DNA of 64,000 nucleotides from CALABS01 sp050260775 (GCA_050260775.1 JBLNCP010000032.1:1-64000); one strand, 5' to 3'. Shown: positions 27,626-37,420, counted from the first letter of the stretch. Made by a program: numbers and translations. The notes: generated from the letters alone by a model not told the origin.

Positions 27626-27750
27626 CTGTCATCGCGGCCAGCTGTTGACGTCCGGCATCCTTTCACGGCCGGCGGGTGCTACGCGAACACTGGATCGTCA
27701 TACCCCCCTTGACGGGAACGCGGCCCGCACGCCTGTGGAGTGATCGGGCG

Positions 27751-28464
27751 TCACGGCCATCGCCCCATTCCGGGCAGGCGCAGTCGGCCGTTGGCGACGT
27801 CCACCCCGAGACCCAGGCCCAGAAGGTTGAGTTCGATCCCCTCCTGCCACGCCACCGTCAGGCCCACGAGCCCCAGCACGGTCAGCGTCACGCCGGTGCC
27901 GCTGGGAGCCGGCAGCACCATGCGCGACAGCGGAGAATAGTCCTTCCCCAGCGCGTTGGCCGGCATGTCCAGGCGCAGGTCCGGCACCTGGCGGGCCACG
28001 TGGGCGATGAAGGTGTTGCTGTTGGGGCCCGGCCAGGTGCGGTAGACGTCGTTGTAGGGATAGGTGGCCACCGCCGCCTCGACCTTGTCGATCAGGGCAT
28101 CCACACCGTCACCGCGGCGCTCCAGCAGCACGACGGGCGCCTTGCCGAACCACAGGGCGTCGGCGGCGGCGGTGTTGCGCTTGACCATCGGCGCGCCGCC
28201 CCAGCCCATCACGTCCCAGCGTGTCCAGCCGGCCGCGCCGCTGCGCTTGGTGACGATCCAGGTATGGACGGCGACGATGCCGCGCCAATCGAAGGCGGGA
28301 GCGGCATAGACCTGGACCACCGCCTCCGGGGTGACCGGCGCCAGCCCGGTCGACGCCATCGAGGCGCGGTACCACGGCTCCGGCGAGTGGCCGGCGCCGG
28401 ACAGGGCGTTGGCGACCAGGGGAACGAAGAGGCCGAAGGCCGCGAGCAGGAGAAGCCATTTCAT
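27751..28464 (-). CDS. DUF3750 family protein
   Basis: A 237-residue protein with an N-terminal hydrophobic segment (MKWLLLLAAFGLFVPLVANA) acting as signal or anchor. Conserved DUF3750 features are TPEAVVQVYAAPAFDWRGI, VHTWIVTK, the WPGPNSNTFIAHVAR motif and LGKDYSP, then a second hydrophobic stretch near the C-terminus and LRLPGMGR. ATG 28464 sits next to GAGGGGG; an upstream in-frame ATG at 28473 is possible. The family is envelope-associated and of unknown function. Confidence 0.85.
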   Translation of the reverse strand: MKWLLLLAAFGLFVPLVANALSGAGHSPEPWYRASMASTGLAPVTPEAVVQVYAAPAFDWRGIVAVHTWIVTKRSGAAGWTRWDVMGWGGAPMVKRNTAAADALWFGKAPVVLLERRGDGVDALIDKVEAAVATYPYNDVYRTWPGPNSNTFIAHVARQVPDLRLDMPANALGKDYSPLSRMVLPAPSGTGVTLTVLGLVGLTVAWQEGIELNLLGLGLGVDVANGRLRLPGMGRWP

Positions 28465-28497
28465 CCCCCTCATATGGGGGCCGGCCCGCATCCACGC

Positions 28498-28534
28498 AAA
28501 AAAGGGACAGCCCGGCGCCTTGCCGGGCTGTCCC
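28498..28534 (-). terminator. Rho-independent terminator of nirK
   Basis: A perfect 13-bp stem (GGGACAGCCCGGC, 28504-28516, with its complement 28522-28534) has a 5-nt loop. On the minus strand it is followed by six T residues (28503-28498). It starts 22 nt after the nirK stop and separates nirK from the DUF3750 gene. Confidence 0.92.
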
Positions 28535-28556
28535 CCGCTCGACCAGACGGATCGGG

Positions 28557-29612
28557 TCAGTGCTTGTCGTGCATGACCGGAGCCTTGCCGCTCTTGTTCA
28601 GGATGATCGCATCGTCGGCCTTGCCCTCGACCTCCAGATAGCCGATCAGGCCCTTGGTGGCGCGGCTCAGCGCGTGGTCGACCAGCGCGTACTTGCCGGG
28701 GTAGTCGACCTTGAACTCCACCATGGTGGCGCCGCCGGGGGCGACCGTCACAGTCTGCACGTTGGTCAGCGGCTCGCTGGTCAGCGAACCGAGGTTGTAG
28801 ACGCGGTCGAAGATCTCGCCGATGACGTGGAAGGACGAGGTCACGTTGGGACCGCCGACACCGAACCAGATGCGCACGGTCTCGCCGACCTTGGCCTTCA
28901 GCGCGTGGTTGCCGCTGAGCGCGCCCACGGTGCCGTTGAACACCAGGTACTCCGGCTTCTCGTTGATCAGGCCGTCGTAATCGTCCTCGGCCTTCTGCAG
29001 GTTGCCCGCTTTGTGGGCGTAGACCTCCTGCTGGGCGACGTAGAATTCCCGGTCCACCTTGGGCAGGCCCGCCTCGGGCTCGACCACGATCAGGCCGTAC
29101 ATGCCCTTGGCGATGTGCTGGGCGACCATCGGCGTGGCGCAGTGGTAGACGTAGACGCCCGGGGCCATGGCCTTGAACGAGAACTCCTTGGTCTCGCCCG
29201 GCTCGACCTGGGTGATCTGCCCGCCGCCCAGGTAACCGGTGGCCGCGTGGAAGTCCACCGAGTGGTTCATGGTCGACTTGGGATCGTTGCTAATCTTGAC
29301 GTTGACCGTGTCGCCGACGCGCACGCGCACCATCGGTCCCGGGATCGTGTTGTTGAACGTCCAGTAGGTGTAGATCGTGCCGTCATCCAGCTTGGCCTCG
29401 ACCTCCGAGGTCTTGAGCTCGACCTGGTGGGTCTTGGGGGCACGCTTGCCCGCGGCCTCGGGCGCGGGGACCGAATTGGGGTCCTTAACCACGCTGACCG
29501 TCGGCTGCGGCACCTTCGGCTCGACGTAGAGGGTATCCGCGTAGGCATTCCCGGCGGCAACGCCCATCAGAACGGCAAACGCGGTGGCAGTCCGGAACAG
29601 GCTGTTCTTCAT
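28557..29612 (-). CDS. nirK: Copper-containing nitrite reductase
   Basis: A 351-residue periplasmic NirK with signal peptide (to about residue 26, GNAYA). Two cupredoxin domains are visible. Type 1 copper ligands are in MNHSVDFH, VYHCATPMVAQH and AKGMYG; type 2 copper histidines are in VDFHAATG, YHC and SSFHVIGEIFDRVY. It reduces nitrite to nitric oxide in denitrification. ATG 29612 follows AAGGTG; an upstream TTG at 29636 is less likely. An FNR box lies 64-77 nt upstream and a terminator directly downstream, so it is a single-gene unit. Confidence 0.97.
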   Translation of the reverse strand: MKNSLFRTATAFAVLMGVAAGNAYADTLYVEPKVPQPTVSVVKDPNSVPAPEAAGKRAPKTHQVELKTSEVEAKLDDGTIYTYWTFNNTIPGPMVRVRVGDTVNVKISNDPKSTMNHSVDFHAATGYLGGGQITQVEPGETKEFSFKAMAPGVYVYHCATPMVAQHIAKGMYGLIVVEPEAGLPKVDREFYVAQQEVYAHKAGNLQKAEDDYDGLINEKPEYLVFNGTVGALSGNHALKAKVGETVRIWFGVGGPNVTSSFHVIGEIFDRVYNLGSLTSEPLTNVQTVTVAPGGATMVEFKVDYPGKYALVDHALSRATKGLIGYLEVEGKADDAIILNKSGKAPVMHDKH

Positions 29613-29675
29613 CACCTTGGCCTTTTGGAATTTCAATCAGGCCCGGCGAGATACTCCTTCTGCTAACAACATAAA

Positions 29676-29689
29676 TTGATGCCGATCAA
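29676..29689. promoter_or_regulatory. FNR/NnrR-type box in the nirK upstream region
   Basis: TTGATGCCGATCAA is a perfect match to the FNR consensus TTGAT-N4-ATCAA. Its centre is 70 nt from the nirK ATG, which would put the start of transcription near 29641 if the site acts at -41.5. It could also act on the divergent TPP-enzyme gene: TATAGT (29705-29710) and TATTAC (29710-29715) lie on that side. It implies induction under low oxygen or by nitric oxide. Confidence 0.85.
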
Positions 29690-29881
29690 GTTCTGCCTCT
29701 GCGATATAGTATTACTTCTCACCATCTATTGAGTATTTACCGCCATCCGCCCAAATTACGGCGACATTGAGGCAGCCCCCTCAGCAATTGCTGCGCGGAG
29801 CGAACGAGGAGGGTGCTGGAACACGGGGTTTGCCGGCTGGGTTGCCTGCGTATCGCCGCACGAGCCCCGAGGGAGAGCGCT

Positions 29882-31636
29882 ATGGCCGAGACCGCCGCAG
29901 ACATCCTGCTCGACACCATTCACGACTGGGGCGTGGACGTGATCTTCGGGCTGCCCGGGGACGGCATCAACGGGATCATGGAGGCCTTGCGCACCCGCCA
30001 GGACAAGATCCGCTTCATCCAGGTGCGCCATGAGGAGGCCGCCGCCTTCATGGCCTGCGGCTGGGCCAAGTTCACCGGCCGGCTGGGCTGCTGCCTCGCC
30101 ACCTCGGGTCCCGGCGGCATCCATCTGCTTAACGGGCTCTATGACGCCAAGATGGACGGCGCGCCGGTGCTGGCCATCACCGGGTTGCAGTTCCACGACC
30201 TGCTGTCCACCCACGCGCAGCAGGACGTCGAGCTCGACAAGCTGTTCATGGACGTCGCCGCCTACAACGCCCGCGTCATGGGCCCCGAGCACGTCGAGAA
30301 CGTCGCCGACCTCGCCTGCCGCACCGCCCTGGCCTACCGCGGCGTCGCGCACATCACCATTCCGGTCGACATGCAGGACAAGCCGGTCGAGCGGAGCATG
30401 TTCTCGAAGCGCAATGTCCCCGGCCACACCTCGCACGTCTTTGCCCGCGAGGTCGGCCTGCCCGAACCCGCCGCGCTGCAGGCGGCGGCGCAGATTCTCA
30501 ATGCCGCCAGCCGGGTATGCATGCTGGTCGGACGCGGCGCCATCGGCGCCGTCGACGAGCTCGAACGCACGGCCCAGCTGCTCGGCGCCCCCATCGTCAA
30601 GGCGCTGCTCGGCAAGATGGCGGTGCCCGACGACAGTCCCTACACCACCGGCCCCACCGGCCTGTTGGGCTCCACCCCCAGCATCGAGGCGATGGAAGGC
30701 TGCGACTGCCTGTTCATCGTCGGCTCGAGCTTCCCCTACATCGAGTACTACCCCAAGCCCGGACAGGTGCGCTGCGTGCAGATCGACGTCGACCCGCAGC
30801 GGATCGGGCTGCGCTACCCGGCCGACGTCGGATTGGTGGGCGACGCCCGCCGCACGCTGGCGGCGCTGCTGCCCCATCTGCAGGACAAGGCCGACAAGTC
30901 CTTCCTCGCGACGGCGCAGGAGGGTATGGCCGAGTGGCGCAAACTCATGCAGGAGCGCGGCACGCGCCAGGACGTGCCCATGAAGCCTCAGGTGGTCGCG
31001 TGGGAACTGGGCAAGCGGCTGAAGGATGACGCCATCTTCACCTGCGATTCCGGCACCATCGCCACCTTCTACGCCCGCCAGATCCCCTATCGCCGCGGCC
31101 AGATGTGCACGCTGTCGGGCAACCTCGCCACCATGGCCAACGGCTTCCCCTACGCCATCGCGGCGCAGGTCGCCTTCCCCAATCGCCAGGTCGTCGCCTT
31201 CGTCGGCGATGGCGGCTTCACCATGCTGATGGGCGAGCTGGCCACCTGCGTGAAGTACAACTTGCCGGTCAAGGTCGTGATCAACAAGAACAACACGCTG
31301 GGCCAGATCAAATGGGAGCAGATGGTCTTCCTCGGCAATCCCGAGTTCGGCTGCGAGTTGCAGCCCATCGACTTCGCCATGCTCGCCCGCGCCATGGGGG
31401 CCGCCGGCTATACCATCGACGATCCGGCCACCTGCGGCGACATCCTTGACCGGGCGCTGGCCGAACCCGGCCCCTGCGTGATCGAGGCGGTCACCGATCC
31501 CAACGAGGCGCCGCTGCCGCCCAAGATCAAGCTGGAGCAGGCCGTTCACTTCGCCGAGGCGCTGGCTCGCGGCACCCCCCATCGCGGCAAGATCGCGCTG
31601 ACCGTGCTGTCCGACACCGTGCGCGAGATGATCTGA
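29882..31636 (+). CDS. Thiamine-diphosphate-dependent enzyme, pyruvate oxidase-like
   Basis: A 584-residue protein of the acetolactate synthase/pyruvate oxidase family. The N-terminal domain has GLPGDGIN and the activating glutamate in RHEEAAAFMACG; the central domain has LVGRGAIGA; and the C-terminal TPP motif is GDGGFTMLMGELATCVKYN ending in NKNN. Typical substrates are 2-oxo acids such as pyruvate. Its stop overlaps the next start by one base, and the next five genes follow without real gaps. Exact activity is not clear; quinone-linked PoxB would need a C-terminal membrane helix that I cannot confirm. Confidence 0.85.
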   Translation: MAETAADILLDTIHDWGVDVIFGLPGDGINGIMEALRTRQDKIRFIQVRHEEAAAFMACGWAKFTGRLGCCLATSGPGGIHLLNGLYDAKMDGAPVLAITGLQFHDLLSTHAQQDVELDKLFMDVAAYNARVMGPEHVENVADLACRTALAYRGVAHITIPVDMQDKPVERSMFSKRNVPGHTSHVFAREVGLPEPAALQAAAQILNAASRVCMLVGRGAIGAVDELERTAQLLGAPIVKALLGKMAVPDDSPYTTGPTGLLGSTPSIEAMEGCDCLFIVGSSFPYIEYYPKPGQVRCVQIDVDPQRIGLRYPADVGLVGDARRTLAALLPHLQDKADKSFLATAQEGMAEWRKLMQERGTRQDVPMKPQVVAWELGKRLKDDAIFTCDSGTIATFYARQIPYRRGQMCTLSGNLATMANGFPYAIAAQVAFPNRQVVAFVGDGGFTMLMGELATCVKYNLPVKVVINKNNTLGQIKWEQMVFLGNPEFGCELQPIDFAMLARAMGAAGYTIDDPATCGDILDRALAEPGPCVIEAVTDPNEAPLPPKIKLEQAVHFAEALARGTPHRGKIALTVLSDTVREMI

Positions 31637-32715
31637 TGCCCCGCATCGAGGCCGTCAGCGTCGCCGCCTACCGGGTGCCGACCGACGCGCCCGAATCCGA
31701 CGGCACCGCCTGCTGGGAGAACACCACCCTGGTGCTGGTCCGCGCCCGCGCCGCAGGCATCGAGGGGATCGGCTATACCTACTCGCACGCGGCGGCGGCG
31801 CGGGTGGCGCATGACACGCTCGCCCCGCTGGTGGTCGGGTTCGAGGCCCATGCCGTCGAAGCCGCGTGGGTGCGCATGGGCCAGGCCATTCGCAACCTGG
31901 GCCGGCCCGGCATCGCCATGTGCGCCGTCTCGGCGGTCGATGCGGCGCTGTGGGACCTCAAGGCGCGCCTCGTCGGCCTGCCGCTGGTCGACCTGCTGGG
32001 CGCGGCGCGGGATGCCGTGCCGATCTACGGCTCGGGCGGCTTCACCAGCTACGACAAGGACCGCCTGACCGCCCAGACCGGGGCTTGGGCGGCGGCCGGC
32101 ATCCGCATGGTCAAGATCAAGGTCGGCACCCACCCCGCCGACGACCTCGCCCGTGTCCGCACCGTCCGCGAGGCGGTCGGCGACGGGACCGCTGTGTTCG
32201 TGGACGCCAACGGCGCCTACACCGTCAAGCAGGCCCTCAATCTGGCGCACGATTTCGCCGACCAGGGCGTGACGTGGTTCGAGGAGCCGGTGTCCTCCGA
32301 CGACCTTGCCGGGCTGCGGCTGGTGCGCGATCACGCGCCCATGGACGTGACCGCCGGCGAATACGGCCACGACGCCTCCTACTTCCGCGCCATGCTGGCG
32401 GCGGGCGCGGTGGACGTGCTGCAGGCCGATGCCACGCGGTGCGGCGGGCCGACCGGCTTCCGGCGGGCGGCGGCGCTGGCCGAAGGCTTCCACCGGCCGC
32501 TGTCGGCGCACACGGCGCCCGCCCTGCACCTGCATCTGTGCTGCGCGGCGGCGCCGGTGGTGCACCTGGAGTGGTTCCACGATCACGTCCGCCTCGAATC
32601 CATCCTGTTCGACGGGGTGGCCAGTCCGCAGGGCGGAATGCTGGCGCCCGACCGCTCGCGGCCGGGACTGGGGATATCCTTCAACGACAAGGAGGCCGCG
32701 CGCTTCGCGGTGTGA
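31636..32715 (+). CDS. Enolase-superfamily (mandelate racemase/muconate lactonizing) enzyme
   Basis: A 359-residue protein. The lysine motif KIKVG, metal ligands in VDANGAY, FEEPVSSDD and AGEYGHD, and the C-terminal histidine in LSAHTAPALHLHL give the standard mandelate-racemase-subgroup active site. Members dehydrate or epimerise sugar acids or related hydroxy acids. It overlaps the TPP-enzyme stop by one base and precedes the FAD/Fe-S oxidoreductase by 4 nt, so all three are probably made together. The substrate cannot be deduced from the sequence. Confidence 0.88.
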   Translation: MPRIEAVSVAAYRVPTDAPESDGTACWENTTLVLVRARAAGIEGIGYTYSHAAAARVAHDTLAPLVVGFEAHAVEAAWVRMGQAIRNLGRPGIAMCAVSAVDAALWDLKARLVGLPLVDLLGAARDAVPIYGSGGFTSYDKDRLTAQTGAWAAAGIRMVKIKVGTHPADDLARVRTVREAVGDGTAVFVDANGAYTVKQALNLAHDFADQGVTWFEEPVSSDDLAGLRLVRDHAPMDVTAGEYGHDASYFRAMLAAGAVDVLQADATRCGGPTGFRRAAALAEGFHRPLSAHTAPALHLHLCCAAAPVVHLEWFHDHVRLESILFDGVASPQGGMLAPDRSRPGLGISFNDKEAARFAV

Positions 32716-32719
32716 TCCC

Positions 32720-35587
32720 ATGGTGCGCAGACCAGCCTTTCCGGACGAGACCGCCCGCGCGCTGGAGGCCGAGCTCCGCCGCACCATCGAGGGCGAGGTG
32801 CGCTTCGACCGCGGCAGCCGGGCCCTTTACGCCACCGACGCCTCCAACTACCGCCAAGTCCCCATCGGGGTGGTGGTGCCGCGGACCACCGACGACATGG
32901 TCGCCACCATGGCCGCCTGCCGCCGCCACGGTGCCCCGGTGCTGTCGCGCGGCGGCGGCACCAGCCTGGCAGGGCAGTGCTGCAACGTCGCGGTGGTGAT
33001 GGATTGCTCGAAGTACCTCCGCAACATCCTCTCCATCGATCCCGAGCGCCAGCTGGCCCTGGTCGAACCCGGCTGCGTGCTCGACCATCTGCGCGCCGAG
33101 GCGGAGAAGCACCACCTGACCTTCGGCCCCGATCCCGCCACCCACGACCACAACACCCTGGGCGGCATGCTCGGCAACAACTCGTGCGGCGTTCACGCCA
33201 TCATGGCCGGGCGCACCGTCGACAACACCAGCCGGCTGGAAGTGCTGACCTACGACGGCCTGCGCCTGTGGACCGGCCCCACCTCGGATGAGGAATTGGG
33301 CCGCATCCTGGCCGAGGGCGGGCGACGGGCCGAGATCTACCGCCGCATCCGGGCCCTGGCCGATACCTACGCCGACGAGATCCGGGCCCGCTATCCCCAT
33401 ATCCCCCGCCGCGTCTCCGGCTACAGCCTCGACGAGCTGCTGCCCGAGAAGGGCTTCAACATCGCCCGCGCCCTGGTCGGCAGCGAGGGGACCCTGGTCA
33501 GCATCCTGAGGGCCGAACTGCAGCTGATCCCCTCGCCGCCCTGCCGGGTGCTTCTCCTCCTCGGCTACCGGGACATCTACGAGGCGGCCGACCACGTGGT
33601 CGAGGTGCACGAGACCGGCGTCATCGGCCTCGAAGGCATCGACGACAAGCTGATCGAGTACATGAAGCGGAAGGGGCTGCATCCCGACGACGCCCGGCTG
33701 CTGCCCGCGGGCGGCGGCTGGCTGATCGCCGAGTACGGCGCCGATACCCCCGCGGAGGCCGAGGCGGTGGCCCGGCGGGCCATGGACCGGCTGAAGGTCG
33801 AGCATACGGCGCTTTACACCGACAAGGGCAGCCAGGCCCGCATCTGGGAGATCCGCGAATCCGGCCTGGGCGCCACCGCCAACGTGCCCGGCCAGCCGCT
33901 GACCTGGCCGGGCTGGGAGGACGCCGCCGTCGCGCCGGCCCGGGCCGGCAGCTACCTGCGCGCCTTCCGCCAATTGCTGGATCGCTTCGGCTACGACTGC
34001 TCGCTCTACGGCCATTTCGGCGACGGCTGCATCCACTGCCGCATCGATTTCGACATGTTCACCCGGCCGGGGCTCGACAAGTTCCTGGCCTTCACCGACG
34101 CGGCCGCCGACCTGGTCGTCGAGCATGGGGGATCGCTGTCGGGCGAGCACGGCGACGGGCAGGCCCGCGGCCCGCTGCTCGAAAAGATGTTCGGCCCCCG
34201 CATCCTCGAAGCCTTCCGCGAGTTCAAGTCGATCTGGGATCCCACCGGCAACATGAACCCGGGCAAGAAGGTCGATCCCTACGGCCGCGACGAGAACCTG
34301 CGCCTGGGCGAGACCTACCACCCGCCCGAGATGCCCACCGTCCAGGCCTTCACCGGCGACGAGGGCAGCTTCCCGCGCGCGGCGCTGCGCTGCGTCGGCG
34401 TCGGCAAGTGCCGGCGCACCGGCGGCGGCGTGATGTGCCCGAGCTTCATGGCGACGCGGGAAGAGAAGCACTCGACGCGGGGGCGCGCCCGCCTGCTGTT
34501 CGAGATGGTCCACGGCGGGCCCATCGACGACGGCTGGCGCTCTGACGCGGTGTGGGACGCCCTCGACCTCTGCCTGTCGTGCAAGGGCTGCAAGCACGAT
34601 TGCCCGGTCAACGTCGACATGGCCGCCTACAAGGCCGAGTTCGCCAACCACCATTTCAAGGGCCGCTTGCGCCCGCGCCATGCCTACGCCATGGGGCTGA
34701 TCACCTGGTGGGCGCGCGCGGCGGCACTGGCTCCCGGCCTCGCCAACTGGGCGCTGTCCACCCCGGGGATCGAGCGGGCGGCCAAATGGGCGGCGGGCGT
34801 GGCGCCCCAGCGCCGCTTCCCCCGCTTCGCCGACGAGACCTTCGCGGCGTCGTTCCGCAAGCGCCCCGGAGCCTCGGCGGGGGAGCGGCGGGTGGTGCTG
34901 TTCCCCGACACCTTCACCAACCACTTCCACCCCCAGGTGGCCTGGGCGGCGGTGCGCGTGCTGGAACGGGCCGGCTTCAGCGTCACCGTGCCTCAGAAGA
35001 AGCTGTGCTGCGGCCGGCCGCTGTTCGCCTGGGGATGGCTGGAGATGGCGCAGCGCTGGCTGGCCGACGTGCTCGACACCCTGGCCCCCGAGATCCGCTC
35101 CGGCACCCCGGTGGTGGTGCTCGAACCCGCCTGCGCCTCGACCTTCAAGGACGAGCTGCAGGAGCTTCACGCCGACGACGACCGCGCCCGCCGCCTGGGG
35201 CAGTCGGTGGTCACCCTCGCCGACCTGCTGGATCGCGACGACGGCTGGCAGGCGCCGCGACTGGAGGCGCGGGCGCTGGTGCAGCCGCATTGCCATCAGC
35301 ACGCGGTCCTCGGGCTCGACGGCATGCGCCGGGTCATGGGGGCGATGGGGCTCAACTACGACATCCCGCCGGCCGGCTGCTGCGGCATGGCCGGGTCCTT
35401 CGGCTTCGAGGCGCCCCACTACGACGTGTCCATCGCCTGCGGCGAGCGGGTGCTGCTGCCGGCGGTGCGCGAGGCGGGCGATGCGCTGATCATCGCCGAC
35501 GGCTTCTCGTGCCGGGAACAGATCGTCCAGGGCACCGGCCGCCAAGCCCTCCATTTCGCCGAAGTGCTCGACCGCGCCTACCGGTGA
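32720..35587 (+). CDS. FAD-linked oxidase fused to Fe-S domain (D-2-hydroxyacid dehydrogenase type)
   Basis: A 955-residue flavin and iron-sulfur protein. An N-terminal VAO-type FAD domain (RGGGTSLAGQ, GGMLGNNSCG, LVGSEGTLVSI) is followed by the FAD-oxidase C-terminal domain with YGHFGDGCIHCRIDF and GEHGDGQARG. Next comes a ferredoxin-like segment (CVGVGKC with GVMCPSF, and CLSCKGCKHDCPVNVD) and two CCG-type cysteine motifs (KKLCCGRPLF, PAGCCGMAGSFGF). The layout equals YdiJ-like D-2-hydroxyglutarate or D-lactate dehydrogenases, which pass electrons to the membrane. The start is ATG 32720, 4 nt after the previous gene. Confidence 0.92.
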   Translation: MVRRPAFPDETARALEAELRRTIEGEVRFDRGSRALYATDASNYRQVPIGVVVPRTTDDMVATMAACRRHGAPVLSRGGGTSLAGQCCNVAVVMDCSKYLRNILSIDPERQLALVEPGCVLDHLRAEAEKHHLTFGPDPATHDHNTLGGMLGNNSCGVHAIMAGRTVDNTSRLEVLTYDGLRLWTGPTSDEELGRILAEGGRRAEIYRRIRALADTYADEIRARYPHIPRRVSGYSLDELLPEKGFNIARALVGSEGTLVSILRAELQLIPSPPCRVLLLLGYRDIYEAADHVVEVHETGVIGLEGIDDKLIEYMKRKGLHPDDARLLPAGGGWLIAEYGADTPAEAEAVARRAMDRLKVEHTALYTDKGSQARIWEIRESGLGATANVPGQPLTWPGWEDAAVAPARAGSYLRAFRQLLDRFGYDCSLYGHFGDGCIHCRIDFDMFTRPGLDKFLAFTDAAADLVVEHGGSLSGEHGDGQARGPLLEKMFGPRILEAFREFKSIWDPTGNMNPGKKVDPYGRDENLRLGETYHPPEMPTVQAFTGDEGSFPRAALRCVGVGKCRRTGGGVMCPSFMATREEKHSTRGRARLLFEMVHGGPIDDGWRSDAVWDALDLCLSCKGCKHDCPVNVDMAAYKAEFANHHFKGRLRPRHAYAMGLITWWARAAALAPGLANWALSTPGIERAAKWAAGVAPQRRFPRFADETFAASFRKRPGASAGERRVVLFPDTFTNHFHPQVAWAAVRVLERAGFSVTVPQKKLCCGRPLFAWGWLEMAQRWLADVLDTLAPEIRSGTPVVVLEPACASTFKDELQELHADDDRARRLGQSVVTLADLLDRDDGWQAPRLEARALVQPHCHQHAVLGLDGMRRVMGAMGLNYDIPPAGCCGMAGSFGFEAPHYDVSIACGERVLLPAVREAGDALIIADGFSCREQIVQGTGRQALHFAEVLDRAYR

Positions 35588-35599
35588 GGGGCGCGAGAA

Positions 35600-37420
35600 A
35601 TGGCGCACCAGCCCCCCATCGGCGACCACGCCGCCATCGGCGACTGCCGCTCGGTCGCGTTGATCGCGCGCGACGGCACCATCGACTGGCTGTGCTGGCC
35701 CATGTTCTCGTCGGCGGCGCTGTTCTCGGGGATCATCGACGAGAGCGGCGGGCATTTCCGCGTCGGCCCGGTCGGAGAGGCAACCGTCGAGAGGCGCTAC
35801 CTGCCCGCCACCAACGTGCTGGAAACCACCTTCTCGGCACCGGACGGACGCTGGCGGCTGACCGATTTCATGCCGGTCGCCCCGGCCGACGCACCGATCC
35901 GCCCGGCCCGCGAACTGGTGCGGGTGGCCGAAGCCCTGGACGGCCATCCGGCGGTCGAAATCGATTACCGGCCGCGCCCCAATTTCGGCCAGCCCCCCAG
36001 ACTGAAGAGCCGCGGCGCGCTCGGCTGGGCGATGCAGGAACACGGCGAGCTGACCACCCTGCACAGCGATGCGGCGCTGACCGCGCAAGAAGACGCCGTC
36101 ACCGCCGCCTTCCGGCTGGAGGCAGGACAGGCGCGGGTGTTCTGGCTTACCCACTCGGCGGCCGAACCCTCGTTCATCCCGGCACTGGCCTCTTGGCGTC
36201 GGCGGCTGGACGAGACGGTCTCATTCTGGCGCGGCTGGAGCGGCCAATGCAGTTACCGGGGGGCCCACGAGCAGGCGGTCCGCCGCAGCCTGCTCGCCTT
36301 GAAGCTGCTGACCTACGCCCCGTCCGGCGCGGTGGTGGCGGCGGCGACGACCAGCCTGCCGGAGGCCCTGGAGGGCGGGCGCAACTGGGATTACCGCTTC
36401 TGCTGGCTGAGGGATTCCAGCCTGACCTTCCGCGTCTTCAGCGACACCGGCTTTCCCGAGGAGGCGGAACGCTATCTGCGCTGGCTGGTGCTGGCCACCC
36501 GCCTTTCGGCGCCGGCCCTGCAGGTGGTCTACGACGTCTACGGCCGCACCCGCCTCACCGAACGGATGCTCCCCGAGCTCAAGGGCTGGCGCGGGATTGG
36601 GCCCGTACGGATCGGCAACGACGCCCACCGTCAGTTCCAGCTGGATCTCTACGGCGAAGCCATGGCCACCGTGGCCGACTTCGTCGAGGGCGGCGGCGCC
36701 TTGTCGCGGCAGGAGGTCAGCCTGCTCCACGGCTGGGCCGACACCGTCGCCGGCAAGTGGGATCAGCCCGACCAGGGCATCTGGGAGGTCCGCACCAAGG
36801 CCCGCCACTTCACCTATTCCAAAGCAATGGCCTGGGTCGCGTTCGATGCCCTGGCCCGCCTGGTGGAAAAGCGAAAGCCAGCCGATTGGCAGGACCGCGC
36901 CCGCTTCCTGCGCACGCAGGCGGAGCAGATCTCGCAGGCCATCGAGCGGCATGGGATCGATCCACGCACCGGCGGCTACGTGTCGGCCTTCGGCGAGGAT
37001 GCGGTCGACGCGAGCCTGCTGCTGCTGCCGTGGTTCGGCTATGCGGACGCCAAATCGCCCCGGATGCTCGCCACCCTGCGGCGCATCCTCGCCGAACTCG
37101 ACCATCACGGCCTGATCAAGCGCTACCCAACCGGCTTCGATGGGTTCGAGACCGAGGAAGGCGCCTTCGTCGCCTGCGGCTTCTGGGCGGCCGACTGTCT
37201 GGCCCGCGCCGGCCGGGTGAAGGAAGCCGAGGAGCGCTTCGCAGCCCTTCTCGGCTACGCCAACGACGTCGGCCTGATGGCCGAGGAGGTCGACGTCCAT
37301 ACCGGCGCCCAATTGGGCAACACTCCCCAGGCCTTCTCGCACATCGCCCTGGTCAACGCGGCGATGACCATCGAGGATGTTCGCAACGGGAAAAATCATG
37401 CCGGTGTCGTGCCTGGATGA
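35600..37420 (+). CDS. Glycoside hydrolase family 15 protein (glucoamylase/trehalase-like)
   Basis: A 606-residue cytoplasmic protein with the bacterial GH15 layout. An N-terminal beta-domain (PPIGDHAAIGDCRSVALIARDGTIDWLC region) precedes an (alpha/alpha)6 barrel with NWDYRFCWLRDSSLTFRVF, DLYGEAMATV, GIWEVRTKARHFTYSKAMAW (catalytic acid in WEVR) and a late TGAQLGNTPQAFSHIAL. Family members cleave alpha-linked glucans or trehalose. It starts 12 nt after the oxidoreductase gene and overlaps the next gene by 23 nt. Confidence 0.92.
   Translation: MAHQPPIGDHAAIGDCRSVALIARDGTIDWLCWPMFSSAALFSGIIDESGGHFRVGPVGEATVERRYLPATNVLETTFSAPDGRWRLTDFMPVAPADAPIRPARELVRVAEALDGHPAVEIDYRPRPNFGQPPRLKSRGALGWAMQEHGELTTLHSDAALTAQEDAVTAAFRLEAGQARVFWLTHSAAEPSFIPALASWRRRLDETVSFWRGWSGQCSYRGAHEQAVRRSLLALKLLTYAPSGAVVAAATTSLPEALEGGRNWDYRFCWLRDSSLTFRVFSDTGFPEEAERYLRWLVLATRLSAPALQVVYDVYGRTRLTERMLPELKGWRGIGPVRIGNDAHRQFQLDLYGEAMATVADFVEGGGALSRQEVSLLHGWADTVAGKWDQPDQGIWEVRTKARHFTYSKAMAWVAFDALARLVEKRKPADWQDRARFLRTQAEQISQAIERHGIDPRTGGYVSAFGEDAVDASLLLLPWFGYADAKSPRMLATLRRILAELDHHGLIKRYPTGFDGFETEEGAFVACGFWAADCLARAGRVKEAEERFAALLGYANDVGLMAEEVDVHTGAQLGNTPQAFSHIALVNAAMTIEDVRNGKNHAGVVPG

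Noticed and set aside
29756..31582. Long minus-strand frame opposite the TPP-dependent enzyme
   Set aside because: The plus-strand enzyme has complete TPP motifs; the antisense product is low-complexity.
32681..36154. A very long open frame on the minus strand opposite the FAD/Fe-S oxidase and GH15 genes
   Set aside because: In high-G+C coding DNA, antisense frames stay open by codon bias. Its product is rich in Gly, Arg, His and Val without domain motifs, while the plus-strand genes have clear catalytic motifs.
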